64,000 bases of DNA from Blasia pusilla (Eukaryota > Marchantiophyta > Marchantiopsida > Blasiales). Of this stretch, positions 13,601-25,639 are shown one piece after another. The notes under the pieces are model-generated. The model ran no database searches. It saw only the letters and a list, made by a program, of their open reading frames with translations, and was not told the DNA's origin. The stretch's first letter is position 1, and each line of letters begins with the position of its first letter. The stretch covers positions 58,776,001 through 58,840,000 of the forward strand of contig CM114271.1 in the NCBI GenBank assembly GCA_050084515.1. The letters run 5' to 3'. The position numbers and the translations under genes are program-made.

Positions 13601-16600
13601 TTAGTGGGAGGCATGCAAAAATTCAAAAAATGCTCCCAGAGATACAGGTTTGGAGACTTCTCTAGAATCTTTAGGAGCATGTCTCATCTTTTCATCTTGT
13701 GCTTTGTCAGGAGCTCTGTGTACCTGGTGAACTTGATGTGATGTGCCAGCTTGTCTGGCAGTTGGAGTTTTGCTAATATTGGATTAGCTTAGGGTTTTTG
13801 GCATTGAATATCCTCACCCCACCCTCCTTTAGTCTGTTCGGATGGATATTTGTCATAAATTGGTAGGAAGCAGATTTAGAGTGACGAATGTTGATCTCCC
13901 TCATCTGCCAGACTTTGTGGCCATTTTGAAAGTGTCCAGGTGTTGCAATTTCAGGATCTTTAGTTTTTTGTAGAATTTGTGAAGCCTTTGAACAGACTAT
14001 TTGAGGTCTTGTCATAGACATTCTTTCAGTAATGTTAAGCTCATCCTGCACCTGTGGCTGGGGCTATGTAGGAAGCACTTTCGCATCTACTAGGGGACCA
14101 GAATGAATTGACCCAGGAGATGGCTTCACGTGGCATGAGTATTGTGTACGAGCTTGGTGATGCATCCACCAAGAATGAGCTCGTTATGGCTCTCGTCAGC
14201 AACCTTTCTGGCACAGCCAAAAAGAAAAGAGCTGTGAAGGTACTCTTTGACAGAAAATCTGCAGAAGTAAACATCATGTGCTGTGAAACTCGATTTCTTA
14301 TGTGGGTATCAGCAGGACTAAATGAGAGTTTTGACGTGAAGTCTGAAGTGGCATCATGGTTTTCAGGGGCATACATGTGTCAGGAATACGGATAATTAGG
14401 ACTAATGGTTTGAGAATGATCTCTGGGATGATTTGCAGCTGATGGAAGATTCAGAAGTGTTTGCGGAGGGTACTATGGGTGAGAAACCAGGTGGTGGAAA
14501 TATAAGCACCTATAAAGAACTGTGCAGCATAGCAAATGAAATGGGACAGCCAGATCTGATCTACAAATTTATGGATCTGGCAAATCATCAAGCGTCTCTC
14601 AACTCAAAGCGAGGTGCAGCTTTTGGATTTGCAAAAATTGCAAAGCATGCTGGTGAGGCCCTGAAGCCACATCTACGTGCACTTGTCCCAAAGCTGCTCC
14701 GGTATCAGTATGACCCAAACAAACGGATTCAGGTTTGAACTTTATTCAACACTACTATCGGATGCTTTTGCTATTTTATGGGACTTGCTAATGGATATAT
14801 TGGTCAGTGAGAGTGGGAAGACAGGATGTGGAGAAATGGCTTGTTGTTTTGTAGATGTATACCTCCTTGCATTTCAAAGTGGTGTCCAAGTGTCACTAGT
14901 TTCAGTTGTCATGGTATTTGTTGATGATGAAGGTAGGTTTATCTCTTCTTTCTGCTTTTACAAATCAAATAGGAATGGATAATGATCATTGCAGTATTGA
15001 CGGTATGGACAGAGGCATTATACAGAAACAGGATGATCTACCCTAGATGTTGTATGATTTACTATGTTGCATCAAATTGCAGGATGCTATGGGACATATA
15101 TGGAGAGCACTGGTTTCAGAACCCAAAAAGACTATTGATGAGTTCTTTGATGATATTATGGAGGATCTCCTGACACAAGCTGGTTCACGACTTTGGCGCT
15201 CTCGGGAGTCATCATGTCTTGCTCTTGCAGATGTTTTACAGGGTCGCAGATTTAAGGAGGTTGGTAATTTTGACCTTTCAATGGAGACAGGTATTTGTGA
15301 GTAGAGTATTATTTCAAGCCTTACATTTTGTGGTTCTCCAAACAAGTCGATAGATGGTGGATATCTGTGAAGTTTATTGGGGGACAGTATCACAGCATAT
15401 ATCTAACAAACTGAGGTAGTAGTGAATTGAATGTGACCATGTATTATGGGAGCTTAGTCATGAGTTTCTCTGAGTGTATTAGCTATTTGCCATCATCATT
15501 TGTTGTTTGTTTTTTTTCACCACAAAGTGAGTTCTAGTCTGTTTGATAGTTCTGATTTCAGGTCTCTACTATACCTCCACACAATCAAATGCAATGTACT
15601 CTATTCCATGAAGATTCTTGAATATTCAAACAAGTGAATCTTTAACGAGAGACTCGAGTACTTTGAGCTTATCTTTCAAAATCTGGATGGAAGTGAATGA
15701 TAGCTGATTACAGTTAAAATCTTCATGAAGTCCTGAATAACCATTGGAGATCTCAGATTTTGTCTCATTTGTAAGAAATAGCTGCAGGGGTAGTAGACCC
15801 TCCTCTTCCCTCTTTCCTACAGGAATTGGACCGATCCAACTCTCTGCCACAAATCGGCCTTTCTTGGAATTGTGAAATTTGTCCAACTGATTTTCTCTGA
15901 TTTAAATTGAACTTTAGGAGAGGTATGGTATAAACTGACCCAGGGAAGAAAGTAGCTATAGAGGAAGGGAAGGATGTCATGGTGAAGAGGTAGTTGACAT
16001 AGAATGAGAATAAACTGGTGACTGACGAAAATTCTTCTTCATCCATAAAGGTTCTTTTAAGAAATCCCGACTTTCTTTGAATTTTCGATAATCTAACAAT
16101 TTATCATCACCGAAATCTCTGAGTACTAAAGATGGCCAACTGAAAGTTTTGTAATAGAATTTAGAGGGTATTTCCACAATAAGCACTGCTGATGTTGGGC
16201 TAATATATGAGACATGAATTCTAGAGCCTTCCTCCTTATTTACCAGCAGCGGCTTAATGCAAATCTAGTGAAATTCACATCAAGGGCATTAGCTTCCAGT
16301 TTTACCTCCTAAATGATCCAAGGTCGAGTTTTGTATACCTTGAAGTGTGTAGGTGCCCTGTTCAAGGTTGCACAATCTACACAAGTTTATCCAACTCTCA
16401 AAAGAGTTCACTCGTTTGCATTAGTGCTATGTGTAATTCTTCTAACTTTTGTGTCACACAAAAGGTCCAATTTTAAGTCTGCTATCAAGACCTGGATATA
16501 GTTCCTGTGATTTGTCCCGATGTCAGACCTTAGGTGTTTCCAGAATCCTAGATCTTTTCATGGACTAGTCTCATGAATTGACCAGGCATGTATTTTCCTG

Positions 16601-19600
16601 AAGAACTGGTCTTGTGTTGACCAATCTTCATTCTGTGGAATGTCAGGTGGGGCAGTATTTGGAAAGGATATGGATTATGGCTTTTCGATCAATTGACGAT
16701 ATCAAGGAGACTGTTCGCCTTGCAGGAGAGAGCTTGTGTCGGGCAGTCAGCTCCCTGACCTTGAGGTTGTGTGATACTGCACTTACTGCTGAGACTGATT
16801 CACATGCAACAATGGAGATAGTTCTTCCATTCTTGCTGTCGAAGGGAATACTAAGTTCTGTGGGTGATGTGCGACGCGTATCTATCACTACTGTGATGAA
16901 GCTAGTGAAGGTTTATCCTCGTCTCTCATTGTCTCACTATCTCTATCAGTTGGAATTTTCTTTCATTCTGTCAAAGGCTCACAATTGGCACATAATACAG
17001 GCGAGAGCCAAAGAATTTTGTCTTCATCCATGGAAATTAAAAAAGTTATCCATATCAAATGCTGCATTTGCGCTGCCTTTCCGATATCCTCTGCAATGGG
17101 TGCAGACATGGTTTGCAAGGAATTTAGACGCTGATAAGGATGGTCGGTTTCATTCAAGCTGAATTTTGTCATATTATTTGTTCAGATCAAGTTGTCAAGG
17201 GTATCAATTCCAAGTTGTAAGCTTAGTTGGTGTGGAACTGCCGTCTATGGTCATAAAATCTCCGGTAGGATTGGCTACTTGCCTGCGTAAGGAAAGTTGG
17301 TCCACTTCTTGTATGCTAACTTAACTTTTTGGCGCTTGATTCTATGCAGGGGGCAGGGCAGGCGGTTCGACCACAAATGCCAGATCTGGTATTTTGTATG
17401 TTGGAGAGTTTATCGAGCTTAGAAGACCAGCGACTAAACTATGCAGAGGTGATGAGAAATACATATCTTTGTACCGTTTAACTCTTTTCTCTTGTTTCTT
17501 GCAAGATTGTATATTTCCGGCTGAGCTGAGGGTTACGTCCAGCACCTTTGGGAGTCTGCGTATGCTTGTGAACAGTGCATTGAGTTTTTGAAATGAAAAA
17601 TGGTGGGGTTAGAGGAGCCAGATACATGTTCGTTGTAGTTACTGCTCTAACCTATTCAATGAGCATTTATGCTAGGGTTGTTTGTTGTTTCTTCAGAATC
17701 TATGGTTGTGATAGTCATTTTACAAAATTAACTTCAGACTGTTTGGACTGCCTCTTGGCTTCCTCATGGCAAATGCAATTTCTCCTTTTTTCTGTGTGTT
17801 GCAAAGCAAAATGTAGATTAAGATTCTGTCACATGAAGATTTTGGCTTTGGACACTATTACCCAGATGAAAGTCTGAATTTGGAATACAATAATGTCACA
17901 CACCAAGCATCTAATCAAATGCGAAAGTCTGTGTAGGTCTTGAGCTTGCAACAAACGTGCCATAAAGTGATACAATGCATTGAGCTTTGCAGTGCTCTGA
18001 TTCTTTGTGCCTGCATATATATCAGAAAATTGATCTAATTGGTAAGGATGAATAAAATGCAATTAACTGACATTATGCCTTACTTTGTGAATGGTCAGCT
18101 TCATGCTGAAAGAGCAGGCATTAGTACAGAGAAGCTTGAAAACGTAAGAATTGCCGTTGCAAAGGAATCTCCCATGTGGGACACACTCGATTTATGTTTG
18201 CGGCATGTGGATGTTCCGACCTTGGAGTTACTTGTCCCTCGTTTGATTCAACTGGTCCGCTCTGGTGTGGGTCTTAATACAAGGTAAGTTTGCAGCCATT
18301 ACAAACCCTTTGCTATGAAGCTATTATAGGCTTTGAGTGTGAAGTCCTCCTGATTGTGGTGATCGTCACTGCATCTAAAAGTTCCTCATTAGTTGGTAGC
18401 TCAGCGATTTTTGACTCGCACAGTTGTTCCTTTGTTTTGGATCTGAATTCTGTGCTACACCTGTTCTTCGGCAGCCCCATTAGGATCTCTATTGAGCAAG
18501 ACATGTTGTATGGTGCTTGAAATAAAATTTTCCAAGTTGACCAGTAGAGTTCAGTGATTCATTTCTGGTTGGGAATCTTTTTCTTCTGCTTGACGACAAT
18601 TTCTACTAGATAGTGAAAGTACCTTTTCTCCTTGTATGAGGACACAACACCTTACTTTTTGTAAGGCCAAATTTGAAGGGAAACGGTCCAATTCAGGATA
18701 GATTTTAGAAATTTTAAGTATTTGTTCTTGGTAAGGCTTCATTGGGATATACTGATCCGATTCAGTTACTTTCCCAAAACATGAAGCTTGTTATTGGTTT
18801 TGTTTGTAAGAACCTAGTCTGGGAGGTATGAGAGATTCCCTTTGATGTGCAACTTAAATGCCTAGACCTGGTGTCTATGATTATAATCCACAATGTCAAA
18901 ATTTGTTGACATTGTTGATTTTTGTGAAGCTAAAAATGTGTAATACTAATAGTTTGATCACAATTTTGCAGGGTTGGGGTTGCACGATTTATCAGTCAGC
19001 TTGCCCAGCGTGTGGGTGTGGAATTGAGGCCCCATTGTGGATCACTTTTGAAGGTTTTGTTTGCAGCAGTTAGGTCAGAAAGGAGTGCAGCTGGAAGGCG
19101 TGCACTTGGAGCTGCATGTGGTGCTGTTGCAAAGTATGCAGCCGAGCCACAAGTACGCTGGTTGCTTGTGGAATCCGTGGGCCTGTATACATCTGCAGCC
19201 GACAAAGATGCTCAACTGGCCAGTGCAGTTATATTGGAACAAGTTTCATTGCAGGCCAATGAGATTTTCAAGGGTCATTTTACGCTTGTTCTCCCTCTTG
19301 CCTTTGTTGCCAGGTCTGTTGTCTTAAGCTCCTGTATGGATCTTTTTTGCAATGCATACTACAGCATGCCCATACAACAGGTCTGTTGATTCATGGATTT
19401 TCTTCCAGATTCACTTTCTTCCTTCAACACTGGAGGAACTTGTCTGACCCATTATTTCATAAAGTTTATTCTCTCACTAATTTCATAGGTTTGAACTTAC
19501 CAAGCAATTTTACTATGTTAAATCAGGTTTGATGAAGACAAGGATATAAGCAGTAAATTTGAGGAGATTTGGGAGGACAATACGAGTGGGGGTGCAGCCT

Positions 19601-22600
19601 TGCAACTATATATGGTAGAAATAGTGGGGTTCCTAAGAGAGGGCATAGCATCCTCATCATGGCCTCAGAAGAAAAAGGTTCTGTTCTAAGATCTTCAGTG
19701 ATACACATTGTCAAATGCTTTAGTAGGAAGGAGGTGGAATAGCCAGCAAGGCTTAACTAGGACATAGTGGCATAGACTCATTCTACGCAAAAAAATTCTA
19801 GAATAATTTTTATATGGATTACTCCTTAGTAGACTATGTTTAGGCATTTTAGTGTGGAGGATCAAATGTCAGTATGCCCAATTTGGACTCTTGGTTGGAT
19901 CACCAGGTTATGGCTTGTTTACCTGAAGGTCTGGGTCACACATGATGGATGACACTTGATTGTCTAATGCAGAGTGCAAAAGCAACTTCATATTTGGCTG
20001 AGAAGGCAGGAGAGTCAGCAGGATCATATGTTTCTCAATTGTTGACCGATTTACTAGCTGAGCTACCTGGTCGTCTGTGGGAAGTGAGTTTTCTGCCAGA
20101 TTTGTATGGTTTTGAAGTGTGGAAAAATTGAGTGGGTTTAAGATGGTAACAACTGGTAGCTTATGTTTAAATATTTGGAAGGTTTTGAAGCCCTTGGTGA
20201 TGAGAACACAGATTTCTTGCCCATAGAGATCTAAGAAAGGCCATGGGACTTGAAAAATGACAATATTTGGAGCACCAAGGTATGATAGGTCATGTGAGAT
20301 GAGCGAACAAAAGACGCCACCTTTTTCCTCGGAAGCTAACTGTTTTGAACGTTCGACTCTAAGAGCCACACATTAAGGTGGAAGCTTGGCCATAAGAAAA
20401 AAGAATGGACAAAACGAGGAAAGGACTATGGTGGGATATAACAATACAGACGATTTTGTTTGAACCAGGGCCGATTGCTTTGAAGTTCAGAGCTTCCTAG
20501 GTGATGCCCTGTGTTGCAGTTACTTAAAACCTATACACATTTTAGTATTGCCAACAAGTCTGGGTGTCAAAAACTACAACGATTTTCTTTTCCTTAGCTT
20601 CTCACCTTCTTGTTACAGGGCAAAGAGGCAGTTTTGGAGGCCATAGGAGCTCTTTGCAAGAATTGTCCGAAGGCTATTTCTTTAGGGAAGACCTCTTCCG
20701 ATTCACTTGGTCCAGACTCGTTAGTCACCGCTATGTTTGCTGCAAGTGGGCGCAAGAAAGGCTCCTTCCGATCAGCAGCTTTTTCCTGTCTGGAAGAGGT
20801 ACATAAACTTCTTTTGATGGTGTGGGCTTAGTCTGATGGTTTCAGTTTTACCACGAAAGGTATTGTAATGAATTCTGTGAGGTGCAGAATTAGCTGTAGA
20901 ACTGCAGGGTTAATGTGCACGCATCAGTGGTATTGCTCAGTCGGACTAGGTATACCATCAAAGATCTAGGGTTGAACTGGTCATCTAGTCTACTTATTTT
21001 GCAAACTTGTTTGTGTTTCTAAGTATTTTTTGGTTTATTTAAACCATTGTCAGATTCTGAAAGCATTCCAAGGTCATGATTTTATGGAGCTGGTAGTACC
21101 AGTCTTGGTGGGCGAGTGCTTGGAACCACCTGCTCAAAAGCGACCAGCAACTGACATCTCATCTGTCACAGGTTTATGTATCCAAATTCCCACATGAATG
21201 TAGATGAGTCTTGTGAGCATTTTCTCTCTTACGCTTCGGAGTATCACAGATTTATGAGCTGAAAGTTTGATGAGAATGCCAGAAAGATGTGATTGCAGGG
21301 GAATTGCATAATGGTTCCTACAGATTTTCTATTTCAGTAGCTGATCTCGCTTAAAAGGATGACAGGGTTGTCCTCAAAGTAGTCATGACAAGCTCTCTTT
21401 ATCTTGTATTTTGTGTGTTGTTCATCAGAATGAACTGTGTCACTGCCAATGAGGCAGTCCCTTTTCCATGCATTGTGTAACAAAGGGTCATGTGTGTTCC
21501 TCACAGGAAAAAAAAGCTCATACCATAAATCACTGCCACACTGACTTTTCTGCTGGAAATTCACAGAATCAGATGAACCAAAGGATTCGTCAGCTCTACT
21601 GGACAAGGTGCTGGCTTGCCTAACAGCAAGTCTGAAAGCAGCAGCACCCTCCAGTACCTTGGCATCCGGTGGAAGTATCGCAGCAGCCTTGGTGGCAACT
21701 CTTGGGCAGGGGCACCCTTGGCAGGGTATACTCTGAGTCGTAGTGATATGATGATTTGTTCATGTCGTATACATGCTTAACTTTTCAGTTGCTTCACTGA
21801 AAAGTTAAGCATTGGTTGAAGGTTGAAGAGTTTCTCGAGTCATGTTCCCACTGCCTATCCTGGTTGAAGGTGAAGATTGAGTGCATGCTATGTTGGAAAT
21901 TTGTAGACTGAGGAAAAGTGTAAGATTCCAGGATGTGAATGAGTGTAAGAAGCTGGAACTGGTTCATTAATCTACGGTGTCTACTGCCCATGTTTGCAGT
22001 GAAGTTGGCATCACTTTCAACGACTAAAGTATTTCTTGGGAGGCTCAAGGAATGTTCAGCTGAAGGCACTGCTTCTGTGACCAGCAAGCCAGTAAGTTAC
22101 TCTTTCATCGATCTGTATAAACTTGACATTTCCTTGCTATGTTTCCTGGTTGCTGTAGCCATTTTAAAGATATTTTGCTCATGATTCGGTATTTATCTGA
22201 ATTGGCCGCATGAATGTTGGGACAGTGGTTGGAGAGCTTAGTCCCACCGATCTTGGACTGCATAAGCAATGTGAAGGTCCTTCAGGTAATTTTCCATGCT
22301 ATGTAATATTGTGAAGAGGCTGGAAGTGTTGACTTTTGCACCTAGGACTGTTTTGATTTGGTTGCCCCCTACTTAAAGCTTCCGCAGGTTAGTGTTGCGA
22401 TCGTCGTGACTTTTACTGATGTTAAACGTGGCCATGATGATATATTCAGGTTCACACTCTTGCATTGGAATGTTTAGTGGAAATTTTAGAGCTAGGTAAC
22501 CTGGGTTCAGGCTTAGATAAAACCCTCATGGGATCTCTGGAGGGGAGATTACAGGAAGCTCAAAGTTTAGAAAAGAATGCTGCAGCAAAGGCTCTGATAC

Positions 22601-22650
22601 TAAAGGGAATTCAGTTGCTAAGAAGCACGGTAATTCCAATGCAGGAGTAG
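4667..22650 (+). CDS. ECM29: ECM29 proteasome adaptor/scaffold protein (multi-exon)
   Basis: Homologue of ECM29, the large HEAT/ARM-repeat protein that binds the 26S proteasome, bridges the 19S cap and 20S core, and serves in proteasome quality control and localisation. Splicing 34 exons gives one continuous frame similar to plant ECM29 from end to end. Recognisable blocks, with approximate residues: LLTRLALTEDGQLE (15-30), YQPPS then PPPGLS (180-197), SGVNLEDP (about 265), IAAANEFPLTLQC (about 315), ICMLGAADKKLDIR (about 525), RLWRSRESSCLALADVLQG (about 1200), ESPMWDTLDLC (about 1370), LVRSGVGLNTR (about 1400). The N-terminal third corresponds to the Ecm29 family domain; the rest is alpha-solenoid. 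Predicted length is about 1,878 residues, close to the roughly 1,830 of the Arabidopsis protein. The start ATG has A at -3 and G at +4. No frame-breaking mutation was seen, so the gene looks functional. One 28- or 31-nt exon between 7684 and 7866 is unresolved. Confidence 0.95.
7684..7866 (+). other. ECM29: Interval holding an unresolved ECM29 mini-exon
   Basis: The upstream exon ends in phase 0 after the RK of LLLRK, and the next recognised exon (7867) needs one base from upstream to complete its first codon. Plant ECM29 proteins have about ten extra residues here (a GILN-like segment). A 28- or 31-nt exon is therefore expected. The AG at 7799 followed by TCAAGCCCTCAAT is tempting but gives a stop in the required phase. 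Either the exon uses a non-obvious site, or the species has a changed or lost segment. Confidence 0.55.
21773..21812. repeat. Perfect 17-bp hairpin in an ECM29 intron
   Basis: ATGCTTAACTTTTCAGT (21773-21789) is followed after a 6-nt loop by its exact reverse complement (21796-21812). It lies inside the intron 21726-21999. The left arm contains TTTTCAG, which resembles a 3' splice site, so folding could hide a cryptic acceptor; that is inference. Confidence 0.9.
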
Positions 22651-23682
22651 AACTTAGAGAACTGGAGTAAAGTTCAGAACACTAATCAGTGCATGTTTAT
22701 TACCTCATTGTATGCACCCGGATGGCTCCCTTCATGGGGGGTCACCGTTTCTGGCACCCACATAATTTCTTGGTATGCCACACGGTCTAGCTTCATTTTG
22801 GCCTCGAATTCTTCCATGTTCCCTTCGAAACACACATCAGGTACGAGTGATGATGAACGACCATGGACCTATACAGGAATTATGATAAACGGGAGAAAAG
22901 TGTATTGTTCACGGGAATTGACTTGCACGTACGCTGCAGTGATCACGGTATGACGGATCTAGTCAAGAGAGTAACAACCGTGGACATGGACGACAAGCAT
23001 GTGTCGCGAATCAGTATTGCCTATCGGCACCGAAAGTAGCCCTGTTCTAGAATGGACTTGCCGAAAATTGGCGTTGAGGACACGGCTCCGGCACAACGCA
23101 TGGCATTAAAATTGCATGCCATGCGTTAATCGAACCCCGACGTCAAATAAGACTTGATCGTAGAGAACGAGTAGGGAGGCGTGGATTCCACGTGTGTGAC
23201 TGTATTTCGAGATCAAGTAGGGAAAGCATCACATTCGGATTGGAAGTATGACCGCTCGCAAGAAAAATGTGCCCTAATTGATCGTCTCCCGGTTTGAATT
23301 GTAGTACTCATTTTCAAGCTTTGTAAGAACGGTTGTATTCTGTCCAAAAGGGAAAAACGGTACCCACTGCCGCCAACTCTGGCCATCAAAACTTTGCAAG
23401 GAATGTGAACCCGATGCTGCTAACCTTCCATGGCACAAGGCCGGACACCAGGTCTCTCCACCTACAACACGGTGGGGATGGGATTCGAATATTTGTTTGG
23501 TCCATTTTCTGCCATCATCCAAAGGACGACAACTTTCTTGACCCGGTCAGATGCGAAATATGAACCTTGAATGGGAAGAATCACCGAATGGGTAAAGAGA
23601 ACGGAATTCATCCTCACATTAGTAGTGTGTGCTCATGTTAAAATTAATCGGAGTATGCTATTAGAGTCGGATTGCTTGTAGG

Positions 23683-24012
23683 TCAGAGCGGCGATAGGAG
23701 CAGAACCCGCCCACGCCTGCAAGAGTAAATAGACTCATTAGACTGCTCAAGGTTATGGAACTCATCGTCGAATTCGTAGTCTCCGCTCTCGTTGAAGCCC
23801 TGGGGAAACTGTTTATCATTGACCGCAGAGTGAGTTGCGCGTAGGTCGAGAGCGAGGGTCGGAGCAAATTTCCGTAGACGCCTGCAAGAGAAACTGGACT
23901 TATCAGACTCATCAATGGAGAGCGAACTTACAGCGTTTGTACGAAAGAACATCTCCTTTGGAACGCCGGAGGACATGAAATCAGAGTCCACATGTGAAGG
24001 CTCTTCTCCCAT
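23683..24012 (-). CDS. Possible small unknown gene or exon, unrecognised
   Basis: A 109-codon minus-strand frame starting MGEEPSHVDSDFMSSGVPKE. An alternative frame (23661-23915) overlaps it. Two sites on the minus strand look like 3' splice sites (both CTCTTGCAGGCGT), each preceded by a TGATGAGTCT- or TAATGAGTCT-like stretch, so the locus may contain a short duplicated segment of about 45 bp. I cannot assign a family and there is no downstream support. It could equally be chance coding capacity in a less AT-rich stretch. Confidence 0.2.
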   Translation of the reverse strand: MGEEPSHVDSDFMSSGVPKEMFFRTNAVSSLSIDESDKSSFSCRRLRKFAPTLALDLRATHSAVNDKQFPQGFNESGDYEFDDEFHNLEQSNESIYSCRRGRVLLLSPL

Positions 24013-24481
24013 AGAAAACCAGTTTTAAGAAACCTTATAGGGGTATTTACACGGGCATTCAAATTAAAAGATGTCTAACTAATGTGGCGGCGTGGCCCCT
24101 ACTAGGTAGTTGGGGAGTGGGGTAGCAAGTGTAGAGGATTTAATGTGACATAAATTTAGGCTGCAAGTCCATTTGGGTTATAATCGGGGATGGGGGAGCT
24201 CAGACCAATTTGTATTTCCGAAGGACAATCCAAGAAAATACATAGGTCTTTCGTTAGACATGCAGTAACAAGGGTCGTTAGAACACCGGATAATTTTTTC
24301 GCCCAAAAAATGTGGGCGCGAAGGTGGCAACCCTAAACCCATGGCACCCGGCTCTAAGACTTAATAAGGAAAGAAATAGAAGGCCCTCTAATAATAAAAT
24401 TCTGTGAAAAGTGGCGGTAAAAGATATCTACTTGGACACCAAATGACGATGTGATCCCAATCAAGTAGATTTAAAATTTAT

Positions 24482-24511
24482 CTAAATAATAAAACTGCAA
24501 TAGTTGGGCAA
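24482..24511 (+). promoter_or_regulatory. Plant tRNA gene upstream elements
   Basis: An A/T-rich TATA-like stretch (CTAAATAATAAAA, 24482-24494) is followed by CAA at 24509-24511, four to six bases before the tRNA-Asn. Plant nuclear tRNA genes typically carry such a TATA-like element and a CAA start motif, supporting Pol III initiation here. Confidence 0.6.
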
Positions 24512-24514
24512 GAA

Positions 24515-24588
24515 GCTGGATTAGCTCAGTTGGTTAGAGCGTGCGGCTGTTAACCGCAAGGTCGGAGGTTCGACCCCTCCATCTAGCG
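24515..24588 (+). tRNA. tRNA-Asn(GTT)
   Basis: 74-nt cloverleaf. The acceptor arms GCTGGAT and ATCTAGC pair over seven positions with one G-U. The D-arm/A box reads TTAGCTCAGTTGG, the anticodon loop CTGTTAA has GTT at 24549-24551, and the T-arm/B box contains GGTTCGACCCC. Discriminator G at 24588. No intron, and CCA is not encoded, as expected of a nuclear eukaryotic gene. The sequence is close to the usual plant nuclear tRNA-Asn. Confidence 0.97.
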
Positions 24589-24599
24589 ATCTGTGTAGA

Positions 24600-24672
24600 G
24601 ACCGTATGGCCCAATGGATAAGGCGCTAGCCTACGGAGCTAGAGATTCTGGGTTCGATCCCCAGTATGGTCG
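24600..24672 (+). tRNA. tRNA-Arg(ACG)
   Basis: 73-nt cloverleaf. The acceptor arms GACCGTA and TATGGTC pair over seven positions (one G-U). The A-box region is TGGCCCAATGGA, the anticodon stem CTAGC/GCTAG closes the loop CTACGGA with ACG at 24633-24635, and the T-arm has GGTTCGATCCC. Discriminator G. No intron. It starts only 11 bp after tRNA-Asn, with no T-run between, so it probably shares that transcript. Confidence 0.97.
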
Positions 24673-24688
24673 GAACAGGTGCGTGTAC

Positions 24689-24693
24689 TTTTT
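24689..24693 (+). terminator. Pol III T-run terminator
   Basis: TTTTT, 16 bases after the end of tRNA-Arg, is the first run of four or more T on the plus strand after tRNA-Asn begins. It is the likely terminator for a joint Asn-Arg transcript. Confidence 0.75.
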
Positions 24694-25630
24694 CCTCTGC
24701 CTACCATCCAACTCTCCTTATGGCAACCCGGCCCGAACTTAGGGGCACCCATTGTTGTCCCGGACGGTTTAGGGTACCCAATATACACGTGATATAGCCA
24801 GTTTCTCACGGAGGCTATAGTAGGTTACTTTTCCGTCCGCTCCGACGGAGGGCATCCGGCAGAATATTTGCGCGGAACTTAGGGTAGGAAATTTGAATCT
24901 TTCTTTGCACCTGTATTTTTCATGATCCGTGTGTGGTATGCACATTTCTGAAGCTCCACGCTTGCTGAATTTCAATACAAGTCTCCTCTGTCAAGCATTC
25001 GAGTGGTCATTTTCCTTTTCTCACGCACTCTGCCATGTCAGGAGTTAGAGTGAGTGTCCATTTCAAAGTGTCAATGGGGATCCAGGAAAGGAATTTGCTG
25101 TTGTGTCTCTTCCATCACAACATCATCACTCACTGACAAACGGGGATATTGCAGTCCAAATCCAGCTGGAGTCCTCACTGCTACATTTTGTTTTCCTTGA
25201 TAGTATGTTTCTACGACGTCCTTTCTTTATTTACGCTTGTCAGATTTGTAGGATTGTAGGCTTGCATTTTTCATTTTGCATGAAAGAGTGGAGGACTCCC
25301 AAATTGTCATTTGCTGTTCAGGACGGATTGTTGAATGGAGACGGATAGCTCAAAGAATGGCGATTACTCTGATCTCGCTCAAAGTTGAGGCGAGTATGGA
25401 CGAAATGATGATTGTAATCGCTGCCTAAGTTCCGCGATGTTATGAACTCTTGCATGATACCTTCGTGAGGTTTTTGCTATGGGCAATCATCCTCGCCAAT
25501 GCTTCTTCCTATAGAGGAAACATCCATCGTACTTAATTACTTCTACAATTTCTCCGATTTGATAAGGTCGTAGATAAGAAGTCGTGCACGCTATGGAAGA
25601 AACAATACGCGATTTCATCAATTGAGGGAT
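24694..25630. other. Intergenic DNA, nothing recognised
   Basis: No supported gene, RNA or repeat. Short open frames here show no motif I know. Confidence 0.4.
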
Positions 25631-25639
25631 GAAATTAAG

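Larger units (their letters stand above)
4667..22650 (+). other. ECM29: ECM29 exon map
   Basis: Exons read from GT/AG borders and frame continuity: 4667-4825, 6030-6197, 6344-6433, 6957-7102, 7590-7683, [small exon unresolved], 7867-7924, 8216-8322, 8477-8629, 8779-8843, 9032-9119, 9698-9776, 9904-10063, 10321-10380, 10589-10707, 11122-11509, 11866-12050, 12160-12232, 12364-12831, 13303-13647, 14072-14239, 14439-14732, 15083-15259, 16647-16910, 17350-17448, 18099-18283, 18972-19313, 19527-19677, 19973-20083, 20619-20798, 21054-21171, 21567-21725, 22000-22091, 22226-22285, 22450-22650 (stop TAG at 22648). The 34 exons total 5,606 nt, two more than a multiple of three. The missing exon must therefore be 3n+1 long, which independently agrees with the phases on either side. 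The acceptor at 9903 (TTTAGAG) was chosen over the AG two bases earlier because only it keeps frame. Confidence 0.88.
22651..24514. other. ECM29 downstream region, no firm gene
   Basis: Includes the ECM29 3' untranslated region, whose end is not determined. A minus-strand open frame at 23683-24012 (109 codons from an ATG, acidic, with MGEEPSHVDSDFMSSGV at its start) and another at 23274-23522 have plausible composition, but I recognise neither and see no flanking exons I can join with confidence. The 24.0-24.5 kb part is featureless until the tRNA promoter. Confidence 0.4.

Noticed and set aside
19908-20369. 153-codon minus-strand ORF
   Set aside because: Antisense to an ECM29 exon and intron; no family resemblance, and the plus-strand exon explains the open frame.
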